Positions 1 to 7,122 are shown, counted from the stretch's first letter. The stretch: DNA of 19,360 bases from an uncultured Oscillospiraceae bacterium (GCA_934481385.1 CAKSPD010000022.1:1-19360); one strand, 5' to 3'. The notes: a model not told the origin generated them from the letters alone. Program-made: numbers and translations.

Positions 1-1538
1 GTCCATATTCTTAATTTTTCAAAATCAGTAACAAGAGTTCCGTCTGCATTAAGAACCTTTTCATTGACAACAATATCTGTTGTAAGAATAGCATTTATAT
101 ACAACTTGCCACTATTTACCTGTTTTGCAAACCATAAAAGATTACCTGCATTGCTTATCTGATAATAATTATTTTTTAATTGTGCAGGTTCATAATCTCC
201 GCCAATTGTACAGATACCGTTTTCATACTGATGTTCTGAATAGACCGGATTTGCCTGTGTGTTGGAGTAAACATAAGTAATATCACCCTGATGTTCTTCA
301 CAGCAACCTGAACAAATTATATTTTGATAAACTTTTTTGCCGTTCAGAACAGGTAAATTATCTTTTTCGATTTCCTGTCCCCATATTTCGTCTTGTAAGA
401 GATATGCAACCTCTCCGCTTGAAAACTGGGCAGATGTTTTTCCAATAACACTGTCTTTGTCAACAACTCCTCCGTTGGTATGACCAAGAGCTTTACCACA
501 AACTGAATCGTCATAATAACTGTTTGTAATTGTTCCGCCAGTAGTTTCACCGCAAATACCGCCAACAAAGTAACTTGAACTATCATAATTTAATTTGCCT
601 GTATTGTAGGTATTTGTAATTGTTCCTGCCTGATTTTCATCTTTTCGATTTTTGCCACAGATACCGCCAACATATTCTTCACCAATTAATTTACCTGTGT
701 TATAGCTGTTTATAATTGTGCCGTAATTAATTCCGCAAATACCGCCGACACACGTGTATGGACTGCTTACTGTACTTGCATTGTAACTGTTTTCAATTGT
801 ACCTTCGTTAATTCCGCAAATACCGCCGGCATTATCTGCACTATTGAAATATGAATCAATAATGCCAACATTTTTTATTGTTCCGTAGTTATAACCCAAA
901 AAGCCTTGACCGGTAGCACCTGTATTATTGAGATACAGTCCGCTGATTGTGTGGTTCTTACCGTCAAATGTACCATAGTATTTATTATTATTTTTGTTAT
1001 CGCTTCCCAGTTCCCATTTTCTAAAGCTTTCCCCATTGGTAACATTGCCGTCTGTATCAAATTTCAAAGAAGCAAGCAAATTTTCATTTACAACAATATC
1101 CGCTGTAAGAACTGCATCTATTGAAGGGTTACCGTTGTTTACCTCATTTATAAATGAGTAAAGCTGTTCGGCATCGCCTATCTGATATACATTTTCGTTA
1201 TCCACATCACCACTGTCACCGGAATCAGTAATAGTTGTTGTCGTTTCGGTTTCTTCCGATTCAGTTTCAAAAGCAGTTGTAGTTGTTGTTTCAGAGTCAT
1301 CTTCAACAGAAGAAATTGTTGTAGTTGTTGTTTCTGTTTGAATCTCCTGAGTTTCACAGGTAGTCACTGTGATTTCAGATTTAGAATTGTAAAATTCATA
1401 ATCTGAACTGTTACTGTTTTCCGATTCTTTAAGAATCAGATTGTTTTCTGCAATTGCCGGAAATGCACTCAAAGAAGTTGTAAAAACCATCATACCGGAC
1501 AAAAGCAGTGCTATTGATTTTTTAAAGCCTTTTTTCAT
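1..1538 (-). CDS. Secreted GLUG-repeat surface protein, C-terminus beyond the window
   Basis: The reading frame is open from an ATG at 1538 to the left window edge (512 codons), so the C-terminus is missing. Residues 1-33 form a signal peptide: a Lys-rich start (MKKGFKK), a hydrophobic core and a likely AIA cleavage site. About 60 residues of Thr/Ser/Glu-rich linker follow, with two runs of consecutive Thr. Then comes a globular unit (YQIGDAEQLYSF...DAVLTADIVVNENLL) leading into four copies of a VGGICGxNxGTIxNSYNTG-like motif, the GLUG motif (Pfam PF07581) of bacterial surface proteins and peptidases. A second copy of the globular unit (YQISNAGNLLWFAKQV...NAILTTDIVVNEKVL) begins near position 190 and runs off the edge, so the architecture is modular. 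A GGGAGG ribosome binding site supports the start. Function is unknown; adhesion, a wall-bound enzyme or a dockerin-bearing protein are all possible. The anchor would be in the unseen part. Confidence 0.85.
   Translation of the reverse strand, partial: MKKGFKKSIALLLSGMMVFTTSLSAFPAIAENNLILKESENSNSSDYEFYNSKSEITVTTCETQEIQTETTTTTISSVEDDSETTTTTAFETESEETETTTTITDSGDSGDVDNENVYQIGDAEQLYSFINEVNNGNPSIDAVLTADIVVNENLLASLKFDTDGNVTNGESFRKWELGSDNKNNNKYYGTFDGKNHTISGLYLNNTGATGQGFLGYNYGTIKNVGIIDSYFNSADNAGGICGINEGTIENSYNASTVSSPYTCVGGICGINYGTIINSYNTGKLIGEEYVGGICGKNRKDENQAGTITNTYNTGKLNYDSSSYFVGGICGETTGGTITNSYYDDSVCGKALGHTNGGVVDKDSVIGKTSAQFSSGEVAYLLQDEIWGQEIEKDNLPVLNGKKVYQNIICSGCCEEHQGDITYVYSNTQANPVYSEHQYENGICTIGGDYEPAQLKNNYYQISNAGNLLWFAKQVNSGKLYINAILTTDIVVNEKVLNADGTLVTDFEKLRIW
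540..840 (-). repeat. Four GLUG-type coding repeats
   Basis: The plus-strand string cgcaaataccgcc, or a near copy, recurs near 550, 658, 732 and 813. Read on the minus strand each copy encodes VGGICG followed by a Gly-Thr-Ile-x-Asn-Ser/Thr-Tyr segment. Spacing is about 75-105 bases. These are protein repeats within the secreted gene. The DNA identity of three copies is high enough that slippage or recombination between them is possible. Confidence 0.75.
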
Positions 1539-1596
1539 TTTATAACCCTCCCTTATAATTTATTATAGCAAGCAGTAAACTATTGCCATTTAATAA

Positions 1597-1625
1597 ATTA
1601 TACTATATAATATTCATTTTGTCAA
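1597..1625 (-). promoter_or_regulatory. Consensus promoter of the GLUG-repeat gene
   Basis: On the minus strand TTGACA (1625-1620) and TATAAT (1602-1597) are separated by exactly 17 bp. This is a perfect match to the vegetative sigma factor consensus. It predicts a start near 1590 and a leader of about 50 nt before the GGGAGG site. With such a strong core, any regulation probably works by repression. Confidence 0.85.
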
Positions 1626-1630
1626 TAGAA

Positions 1631-1668
1631 CAGAGTTAATTTAAAATTTTAGTTTTAAATTAACTCTG
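1631..1668. repeat. Perfect 16-bp inverted repeat between divergent promoters
   Basis: Arms cagagttaatttaaaa (1631-1646) and its exact reverse complement (1653-1668) flank a 6-nt loop, ttttag. The repeat starts 5 bp upstream of the -35 box of the minus-strand promoter and lies about 125 bp upstream of the marR promoter. Neither side is followed by a T-tract and no gene ends here, so a terminator is unlikely. It may be an operator or another protein-binding dyad. Confidence 0.8.
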
Positions 1669-1792
1669 AAAAGATATAAATTATTTCAAAGATAATATAA
1701 AGTAAATATAATTTATAATTGCATTAATGTAGTTTTGTTGTTTAAAACAAAATTTGCGGTAAATTAAAGCATATTTTATAAGCTGTAATCTA

Positions 1793-1821
1793 TTGACATT
1801 TAAAATTAGATATGATATAAT
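1793..1821 (+). promoter_or_regulatory. Consensus promoter of the marR operon
   Basis: TTGACA at 1793-1798 and TATAAT at 1816-1821 have a 17-bp spacer. The start point would be near 1828, giving a leader of about 30 nt with a CGGAGG ribosome binding site at 1848-1853. Apart from this promoter, the opposite promoter and the inverted repeat, I see nothing else in the 319-bp gap 1539-1857, which is very AT-rich. Confidence 0.85.
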
Positions 1822-1857
1822 TAGAATGCAAATTATAATAAAGCTAACGGAGGATTT

Positions 1858-2289
1858 ATGGAAAGTTTACACTATCTGCTTATGAAATCACATTCTCTGA
1901 TGCAAAAAAGAATATTTTCTGAGGCACAGAAAATTGGTCTTACATCAGGACAGCCTAAAGTTCTTGACTATCTCTATGAACATGAAGGAAGCAATCAGAA
2001 AACAATTGCCGGATACTGCGAAATAGAACCTGCTACTTTAGTAAGTATTCTGTTTCATATGGAAGAAAAAGGATTAATTGAACGGCGACAAAGTCAAAGC
2101 GACCGCCGTTCTCTTTATGTTTATCTTACAGAAAAGGGAAGAAAAGCATCACAGCATATGCAATCTTTGTTTGAAGAATATGATGAAATCGCATCATCAT
2201 CATTGTCAGAAACCGAAACAGAAGAACTGAAACGTCTGCTTACTTCTGTTTGCGATAATTTAAACATAAAGAGTGAATCAGATGAATAA
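1858..2289 (+). CDS. MarR-family transcriptional regulator
   Basis: The product is 143 residues, typical for MarR proteins, which bind DNA as dimers through a winged helix-turn-helix and often respond to small ligands or oxidants. The helix-turn-helix spans about residues 45-80 (TIAGYCEIEPATLVSILFHM). It is followed by the wing with the family's D-x-R signature in QSDRRSLYVYLTEKG (about residues 80-97). N- and C-terminal helices would form the dimer interface. The stop overlaps the start of the membrane protein downstream, so the two are one operon. The usual logic would be repression of its own operon, and perhaps of the divergent secreted-protein gene, through a dyad such as 1631-1668. That regulatory link is inference. 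Confidence 0.9.
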   Translation: MESLHYLLMKSHSLMQKRIFSEAQKIGLTSGQPKVLDYLYEHEGSNQKTIAGYCEIEPATLVSILFHMEEKGLIERRQSQSDRRSLYVYLTEKGRKASQHMQSLFEEYDEIASSSLSETETEELKRLLTSVCDNLNIKSESDE

Positions 2290-2947
2290 GAAAGATGAAT
2301 CAAGGTCATTTGCAAACCGTATTGTTTGCTATTTTGCAGGACTTTTTATTATGACTGTCGGAATTGCCGTTTCAGTAAAATCAAATCTTGGCGTTTCACC
2401 GGTCAGTTCCATTCCGTATACATTAACAAAATGCTGGGGAATTGAAATGGGAAAGGCAACCATAATTTTTCATTGCGTTCTTGTTCTGTTGCAAATTCTG
2501 ATATTGCGTAAGAATTTCAAGCTGAAATCTTTACTGCAAATTCCTGTCGGCATTGTTTTCGGATATTTCACAACATTCTGCAATCATCTTATGACATATA
2601 CTCCTACACCGCAGAATATTGCTGTCCGTATTGTAATGGTTCTTATCAGCGTTGTGCTTGTGGCAGTCGGAATCTTTTTTTATCTCCCTGCCAATATAAT
2701 GCCACTTGCAGGAGAAGGAGTAATGCAGGCTGTTTCTGATGTAACTAAAATTGCATTTCCGAAAGTAAAGGTATCATTTGATATTACAATGGTTATAGTA
2801 TCACTGATTACATGCCTTATCGTTTTACATAATTTCGGAAGTGTCGGAATCGGAACAATAATTTCTGCTTTTCTTGTCGGAATTGTGCTTGGTCAGATTA
2901 TGAAATTATGGGCTGAACATCTAAAACGCAAATTAGTCCGTTCATAA
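2282..2947 (+). CDS. YczE/YitT-like integral membrane protein
   Basis: This is a hydrophobic protein of about 221 residues with five to six predicted membrane spans. The N-terminal segment contains GIAVSVKSNLGVSPVSSIPY, characteristic of the YczE/YyaS/YitT-type membrane family (DUF6198-like). Later segments include VGIVFGYF, IFFYLPANIMPLAGEGVMQA and a final VGIGTIISAFLVGIVLGQI span before a basic tail. The biochemical role of the family is not established; export has been suggested for some members. ATG 2282 overlaps the marR stop by 8 nt and has AAAGAG at 2268-2273 at good spacing. A GTG at 2273 in the same frame lies inside that site and is less likely. Overlap with marR implies translational coupling and control by that regulator. 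Confidence 0.85.
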   Translation: MNKKDESRSFANRIVCYFAGLFIMTVGIAVSVKSNLGVSPVSSIPYTLTKCWGIEMGKATIIFHCVLVLLQILILRKNFKLKSLLQIPVGIVFGYFTTFCNHLMTYTPTPQNIAVRIVMVLISVVLVAVGIFFYLPANIMPLAGEGVMQAVSDVTKIAFPKVKVSFDITMVIVSLITCLIVLHNFGSVGIGTIISAFLVGIVLGQIMKLWAEHLKRKLVRS

Positions 2948-2953
2948 AAAATA

Positions 2954-3000
2954 CCATTGTATCAATAATAATTATTGATACAATGGCTTTTTTGGTTTTT
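2954..3000 (+). terminator. Intrinsic terminator of the marR operon
   Basis: A perfect 15-bp stem, ccattgtatcaataa (2954-2968) with its complement at 2972-2986, has a 3-nt loop and is followed by a T-rich run (ctttttttggttttt). It starts 6 bp after the membrane-protein stop codon. Confidence 0.88.
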
Positions 3001-3134
3001 ACTGAATAATATTTTTTATGAATTTAAAATCTTCTTTTTTATAATTATAATACATAAATTTTCAAAAGTCAAATACTTGTTTTGTATCTTTATAAATACC
3101 TTAAAAGCATTTCTAAAAAATATCAGAAAAACCC

Positions 3135-3163
3135 TTGAAATATTATGATTTATATTGTATAAT
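3135..3163 (+). promoter_or_regulatory. Promoter of the 160-residue orphan gene
   Basis: TTGAAA at 3135-3140 and TATAAT at 3158-3163 have a 17-bp spacer, so the -35 differs from consensus at one base. The start would be near 3170. AAGGAG at 3184-3189 lies 12 nt before the ATG, slightly farther than usual. The stretch 3001-3134 shows only AT-rich sequence. Confidence 0.78.
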
Positions 3164-3201
3164 AATCCATATGATATTATTTTAAGGAGCAGTTAATCAC
3201 T

Positions 3202-3684
3202 ATGAGAAACATAATAAATCCGAATCCACAGAATATTGCCGATGATGTTCACAGCTACTTCAACAGCCCAAAAGTTACATATATCACAAATGCAAGTGCA
3301 AGAATAAAGCAGACTCTTGAAGTTATTGAAACAGAAAAATCAATGCTTATATTAAACAATCCGACTCTTTTTTCAACAACCGGAGGAAATTATTTCCCGA
3401 AACAGAGTCCGAATATATATCCTGTTGTTTTATCTGCCTTTTGTGAAACATTCACAAATGCGATAAAAGATATTTCTTCTGTAAACAATGTTACGGAGTC
3501 AACAATAAAAAATAAATTTACTCGTGAAATGGGTATTGATATTAATAAATTCAATTTCTATGCAATTCAGGCATGTGTATATGGAAACGTTGCAGTTCTT
3601 CAGAACCTGCTTCAGAATAACTGTACAGAAAAAAATGCAAATGACGAAAATGCAGTAAATGAATATTTTAACAATATTTTCTGA
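3202..3684 (+). CDS. Hypothetical soluble protein, 160 residues
   Basis: I do not recognise a family. The gene has its own near-consensus promoter, a ribosome binding site and a terminator, so it is very likely real and monocistronic. The product has no signal peptide or membrane segment. It is Asn-rich, especially at the C-terminus. The N-terminal half (ADDVHSYFNSPKVTYITNASARIKQTLEVIETEKSM, split here at residues 13-33 and 34-48) looks mostly helical, and the middle contains a Gly-Gly turn. One Cys lies in the middle, one in VYG-flanking sequence and one near the end, with no metal motif. It converges on the solute-binding protein gene and shares its terminator. No neighbour suggests a role. 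Confidence 0.75.
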   Translation: MRNIINPNPQNIADDVHSYFNSPKVTYITNASARIKQTLEVIETEKSMLILNNPTLFSTTGGNYFPKQSPNIYPVVLSAFCETFTNAIKDISSVNNVTESTIKNKFTREMGIDINKFNFYAIQACVYGNVAVLQNLLQNNCTEKNANDENAVNEYFNNIF

Positions 3685-3689
3685 AATAA

Positions 3690-3726
3690 AAGATGTGCAG
3701 ATTATTCTGCACATCTTATTTTTTAT
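3690..3726. terminator. Bidirectional intrinsic terminator
   Basis: Stem aagatgtgcag (3690-3700) pairs with ctgcacatctt (3707-3717) across the loop attatt. A T-rich run follows on the plus strand (attttttat). On the minus strand the stem is followed by TTTATTTC. It sits in the 38-bp gap between two convergent genes and probably ends both the orphan gene and the sensor/solute-binding operon. Confidence 0.88.
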
Positions 3727-4979
3727 GAGAGAATTTCATTGAATTTATTATAAAGTTTTTCTGATTCTGATTTTGAATCAGATTTTTTATAAAGCACTGC
3801 ATTGCAGGAATCTTTAAATGCATCAATAAGATTTGTATTTTCAAAATACGGACTTACAACAGAAATATTGTCAAAGTATTCATTCATCTTTAAAAAGGCA
3901 TTATACTGCATACCGTTAAGTTTATCGTTTTCATCAAGATATGCCCTTGCACTTTTACTTATCGGTATTCCCTTTTCGATACCCTGAAGTTCTGCCATTT
4001 CCGGTGAATTGAGCAGGAAATCAAGAAGCATTGCTGATTCTTTCGGATATTCTGTATTCTTGCTTACAGCATACATTGTTGCAGGTTTTGCATACCACCC
4101 GTCACCTGTTTCTGCTGTTTCGTTTACAGGATAATCAGCTACCTGAAATTCATATCCGTTTGCAATTGCTCTGTCGCAGTAACTTGAGGCATCACTGAGC
4201 CATGCAACAAATCCTGCATATTCTCCTGAATCAATTGAAAGACGTTCAAAATATTCAAACTGTGGCATAACTTTTTCATCTATCAGACGGCAGTAAAAAT
4301 CAAGCATAATTTTTATATCTTCAGCAGAAAAATTCAGTTTTCCGTCCATAGTCATAAACTGTTTTCCGCATTGCTGTTCTGCATATGCTGTTATATAGAA
4401 CCATGCTGATTTTGCAGTCATAGCAAGAGGATATGATTTTCCGTTCATAACTTCTGAAGCTTTGAAAATATCCTCCCATGTTTTCGGAATATCAAGTCCG
4501 TATTCCTGATAAACTGTTTTGTTTATATAGAGTGACTGTGTATTGAATGCAATCGGAATTGCATTAAGACTTCCATTCTGCATACCGAAACTGAGTTCTT
4601 CATCGCTGAAATTTGAAAGGTCTATATAATCGCTGAGAGCATTTATATCATAATAGCCTTTTCCGTCCGGAGAATACTGCTGAATCCATGCATAGTTTAT
4701 CTGCATTACGTCTGCCTCTGTATTTGAAACCATCTGAACATTACTTCTTGCCTGATAGCCTGACCATTCAGAATAATTGCATGTTACTTTTATTTCGGGG
4801 TGAAGTTTTTCAAAGAGTTTTACAGCCTCGATAGTATATTCATTCCTTGTATCATTTCCCCACCATGAAAGTGATATTTCTGTCTGGCTGACCTGATTTG
4901 TGATAATTGCATTGTCGCCACAGCTTACTAACGGCATGGATAAACAAAGCAGAGGTATAAGAAATAATTTTATTTTCAT
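3723..4979 (-). CDS. Extracellular solute-binding lipoprotein, ABC sugar-binding type
   Basis: The 418-residue product begins with a lipoprotein signal peptide ending in the lipobox LVSC, so Cys20 should be lipidated and the protein tethered outside the membrane. The mature part resembles family 1 (MalE/UgpB-type) solute-binding proteins: EISLSWWGNDTRNEYTIEAV at the start, then LFEKLHPEIKV, YAWIQQYSPDGKGYYDINAL, NAIPIAFNTQSLYINK and KTWEDIF. The ligand is probably a sugar or oligosaccharide, but this cannot be fixed by reading. Its ATG overlaps the stop of the upstream diguanylate cyclase (ATGA), and it has a CGGAGG ribosome binding site inside that gene. No permease or ATPase gene is adjacent. 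The protein may therefore deliver ligand to the sensor encoded upstream rather than to a transporter, or share a transporter encoded elsewhere. Confidence 0.9.
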   Translation of the reverse strand: MKIKLFLIPLLCLSMPLVSCGDNAIITNQVSQTEISLSWWGNDTRNEYTIEAVKLFEKLHPEIKVTCNYSEWSGYQARSNVQMVSNTEADVMQINYAWIQQYSPDGKGYYDINALSDYIDLSNFSDEELSFGMQNGSLNAIPIAFNTQSLYINKTVYQEYGLDIPKTWEDIFKASEVMNGKSYPLAMTAKSAWFYITAYAEQQCGKQFMTMDGKLNFSAEDIKIMLDFYCRLIDEKVMPQFEYFERLSIDSGEYAGFVAWLSDASSYCDRAIANGYEFQVADYPVNETAETGDGWYAKPATMYAVSKNTEYPKESAMLLDFLLNSPEMAELQGIEKGIPISKSARAYLDENDKLNGMQYNAFLKMNEYFDNISVVSPYFENTNLIDAFKDSCNAVLYKKSDSKSESEKLYNKFNEILS

Positions 4980-6472
4980 GATTCAAGTTCCTCCGTATAT
5001 ATCGTATAAGTATCCTTGCCCTTATGCTTTGAATTATATAGTGCTTTATCAGCATATTTATAAAGCTCACTGAATGTATTTCCGTTAATGTTATAGAAAG
5101 CAACTCCTATACTTGCAGATATTTTATAATTTCCGTCATCGCCTGTATAGTTATTATGAAAGGCATTGCAGAGCTGTTCACACTTTTTCTTTGTAAAACC
5201 GATATATTCATCATCTGAAACTGATGAAAGATTAAGAAATGCACTGAACTCATCACCGCCGATACGTCCCTTGAAATCCTCTTTTCTGAATATCGAACGC
5301 AGAATATCTCCAATGTTTGCAAGAACCTTGTCACCATACTCATGACCCAATGTATCATTGACACCTTTAAAATTATCAACATCAATAAGAATAAGTGCAT
5401 ATTTTTCTGATTTTCCGGCATTCTTCATTACATTTTCAACATATTCCTCATACGAACGTTTGTTGAGTATGCCTGTAAGCAAATCAAAATGTGCCTTTTC
5501 GTCAAGAACAGTTACCATATTGTTTACAGGATTTGAAATCTTCAGCGAAAGCAATATAGTAAGCGAAACTGCAATAAGCGTTGTTATTATTCCTACAATT
5601 ACTATGTATATCTGAACTTCATTTTTTTCCTTTAAAATAATTTCTGTCGGAACTGAACATATGACTTTCCAGTTATCACCGCAGGAATTGGCTGTTATAA
5701 GATATTCATTATCTATTATTGTTCCTGACAGATTATCTGAAATTCGTGAATTTATATCATCAGGCAAAAATTTTCCTGTTTCATTTTCCTGAGATGAATA
5801 TATGACAACATTATTTCCTTCAACAAGACGTATGGTAATATCTCCGATTCCGCCCGGGTGTTCAAATACGCTTTCAAGCTCTGTTGTATAAAATGATGTA
5901 ACAAGAATTGCATTTTCGTTTACACGCTTTACATAATAGATACGTTTGAAATTATCCTTATATCCTGTTGACCACCCGTCATGAGTTCGCTGACGGTTTA
6001 TAGATGCCGAAAGGTCTTTATAAAGATTATCTCCGAAAAGTTCCGTTGTTCCGTTTGAAACTTTTCCTACTATATGATTGTTGCTGTATACTATGCCGAA
6101 ATCAACGAAGTTTTCAATTATGCAGAGATTAAAAAGCGTATCGGAAATACTTTTTTCAGTATTAAGCATTTCATATTCATCAAGATTTTCAGCCGTTGCA
6201 TCATATTTATATACTTCTTCAGAAGCAAAAATCAAAGTTCCCGTTGTTTCCATTTTTGAAAGATAGCTGTTTATATTCATTTTCATCTGTACATTAAGGG
6301 CAGATGTCATAAAGCTTACCTTTGATTTAAGTACATTATCGGTTTTTCTGATTGTCATTGTAGAAATAAATATAATTATAAGAACTATAATAAGCGTATA
6401 GCCAAGAATCATAGACAGTTTTAATTTTTTGATACGTTTGTTATTATCATTGATATTCTTTCGTACTGACAT
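4976..6472 (-). CDS. Membrane-bound diguanylate cyclase with extracellular sensor domain
   Basis: Makes cyclic di-GMP from two GTP. With the start at 6472 the product has 498 residues. Membrane span 1 covers about residues 20-41, followed by an extracellular region (about 42-286) that resembles a double Cache-type sensor. Span 2 covers about 287-309 and a GGDEF domain about 325-490. The active-site motif GGDEF is intact at 405-409. RKED at 396-399 sits exactly five residues upstream, which is the product-inhibition I-site (RxxD). Substrate-binding DVDNFKGVNDTLGHEYGD is also present. An ATG at 6493 is in frame, but its codon overlaps the AAAGGAG ribosome binding site, and the predicted transcript would start only about 11 nt before it. 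ATG 6472 is therefore preferred. Co-transcribed with the overlapping solute-binding lipoprotein, which suggests ligand-bound lipoprotein as input. Confidence 0.9.
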   Translation of the reverse strand: MSVRKNINDNNKRIKKLKLSMILGYTLIIVLIIIFISTMTIRKTDNVLKSKVSFMTSALNVQMKMNINSYLSKMETTGTLIFASEEVYKYDATAENLDEYEMLNTEKSISDTLFNLCIIENFVDFGIVYSNNHIVGKVSNGTTELFGDNLYKDLSASINRQRTHDGWSTGYKDNFKRIYYVKRVNENAILVTSFYTTELESVFEHPGGIGDITIRLVEGNNVVIYSSQENETGKFLPDDINSRISDNLSGTIIDNEYLITANSCGDNWKVICSVPTEIILKEKNEVQIYIVIVGIITTLIAVSLTILLSLKISNPVNNMVTVLDEKAHFDLLTGILNKRSYEEYVENVMKNAGKSEKYALILIDVDNFKGVNDTLGHEYGDKVLANIGDILRSIFRKEDFKGRIGGDEFSAFLNLSSVSDDEYIGFTKKKCEQLCNAFHNNYTGDDGNYKISASIGVAFYNINGNTFSELYKYADKALYNSKHKGKDTYTIYTEELES

Positions 6473-6503
6473 TAAAATACAAGCTCCTTTCATAATTATT
6501 TCC

Positions 6504-6519
6504 TGATATAATTATATCA
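6504..6519. repeat. Perfect 16-bp palindrome over the -10/start of the diguanylate cyclase promoter
   Basis: The sequence tgatataattatatca equals its own reverse complement. It covers the -10 box (6511-6516) and the expected start point of the minus-strand promoter. It could be a repressor site. It is pure AT apart from one G/C pair and includes TATAAT, so chance is a real alternative. Confidence 0.5.
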
Positions 6520-6539
6520 TTTTTACCCCGTTATGTCAA
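6511..6539 (-). promoter_or_regulatory. Consensus promoter of the diguanylate cyclase operon
   Basis: Minus-strand TTGACA (6539-6534) and TATAAT (6516-6511) have a 17-bp spacer. It is back to back with the regulator promoter at 6569-6597; the two -35 boxes are 29 bp apart, so proteins bound here could affect both genes. Confidence 0.87.
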
Positions 6540-6568
6540 CCTTATTGCAGAAAAAGCCTGCTTTTCAC

Positions 6569-6597
6569 TTGACAAATCTGCACTAAAATGTTAAAAT
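6569..6597 (+). promoter_or_regulatory. Promoter of the DtxR/MntR-type regulator
   Basis: TTGACA at 6569-6574 and TAAAAT at 6592-6597 have a 17-bp spacer. The predicted start near 6604 lies downstream of the in-frame ATG at 6588, which excludes that ATG as the translation start. Confidence 0.8.
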
Positions 6598-6638
6598 GTA
6601 TATACTTTATTTTTACAAATACGAAAGGAGAAATAATT

Positions 6639-7022
6639 ATGAACAAGCTAAGACAATCAGGTGAGGATTACCTTGAAACTATCTATATTCTGAGCAAACA
6701 TGGAGATGTGCGTTCAATTGATATTGCCACTGAAATGAATGTTTCCAAGCCAAGCGTATGCCGTGCTGTCGGAATATTAAAGGAAAACGGCTTTATAAAT
6801 GTCGATTCAAACGGTTATATAACTCTTACGGAATACGGAAATACAACCGCTAAAAACGTTTATGAGCGTCATACTGTTCTGACTGACTGGCTTGTGGGCA
6901 TAGGTGTTAATGAAAAAACTGCCGAAGAAGATGCATGCCGTCTTGAACACAATTTCAGTTCAGAATCATTTGAAAAACTCAAAAATCACATAAATACCTG
7001 CCATAAAAAACAGGATAAATAA
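6639..7022 (+). CDS. DtxR/MntR-family metal-dependent transcriptional regulator
   Basis: The product of 127 residues matches the short, two-domain form (winged helix plus metal-binding dimerisation domain, no SH3-like third domain). The N-terminal helix carries GEDYLETIYIL. The recognition helix region is SIDIATEMNVSKPSVCRAVG, and the wing ends in ITLTEYG. Metal ligands visible by family alignment are Asp10, Glu13, His78 (in YERHTVL), and Cys100, Glu103 and His104 (in DACRLEH). Asp10 is as in MntR, whereas Cys at position 100 is as in DtxR/IdeR, so the Mn/Fe preference is unclear. ATG 6639 has AAAGGAG 8 nt upstream and lies inside the predicted transcript. The gene stands alone, divergent from the diguanylate cyclase operon. 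No metal transporter is adjacent, so its targets are probably elsewhere. Confidence 0.88.
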   Translation: MNKLRQSGEDYLETIYILSKHGDVRSIDIATEMNVSKPSVCRAVGILKENGFINVDSNGYITLTEYGNTTAKNVYERHTVLTDWLVGIGVNEKTAEEDACRLEHNFSSESFEKLKNHINTCHKKQDK

Positions 7023-7030
7023 CTGCTGTT

Positions 7031-7094
7031 TCATTTTGTTTTTAAATCCGGTTATTTGTATCATTTTGTGCATAAATATGATTATTTTGTGTAT
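7031..7094 (+). promoter_or_regulatory. Three phased direct repeats upstream of the galKT promoter
   Basis: TCATTTTGT occurs at 7031-7039 and 7061-7069 (the latter extended as TCATTTTGTGCAT), and TTATTTTGTGTAT at 7082-7094. The spacings are 30 and 21 bp, near whole helical turns. The last copy abuts the poor -35 element. This resembles the direct-repeat sites of AraC/XylS-type activators, but no such gene is in the window. Confidence 0.5.
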
Positions 7095-7122
7095 GGTAAT
7101 TAAAAAAAAACCATGCTATAAT
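7094..7122 (+). promoter_or_regulatory. Extended -10 promoter of galK-galT
   Basis: TATAAT at 7117-7122 is preceded by TGC, an extended -10 element. The hexamer 17 bp upstream (7094-7099, TGGTAA) is a poor -35. The leader of about 80 nt (7130-7209) carries repeated CAGAC/GTCTG segments that could pair in alternative ways, then CAGGAGGG before the galK ATG. Confidence 0.7.

Noticed and set aside
6473..6493. Start of the diguanylate cyclase at ATG 6493
   Set aside because: This codon overlaps the AAAGGAG site serving 6472, and the predicted transcript leaves only about 11 nt before it.
6588..6638. Earlier in-frame ATG 6588 for the DtxR/MntR-type regulator
   Set aside because: It lies before the predicted transcription start, has no ribosome binding site, and its extension does not fit the family.
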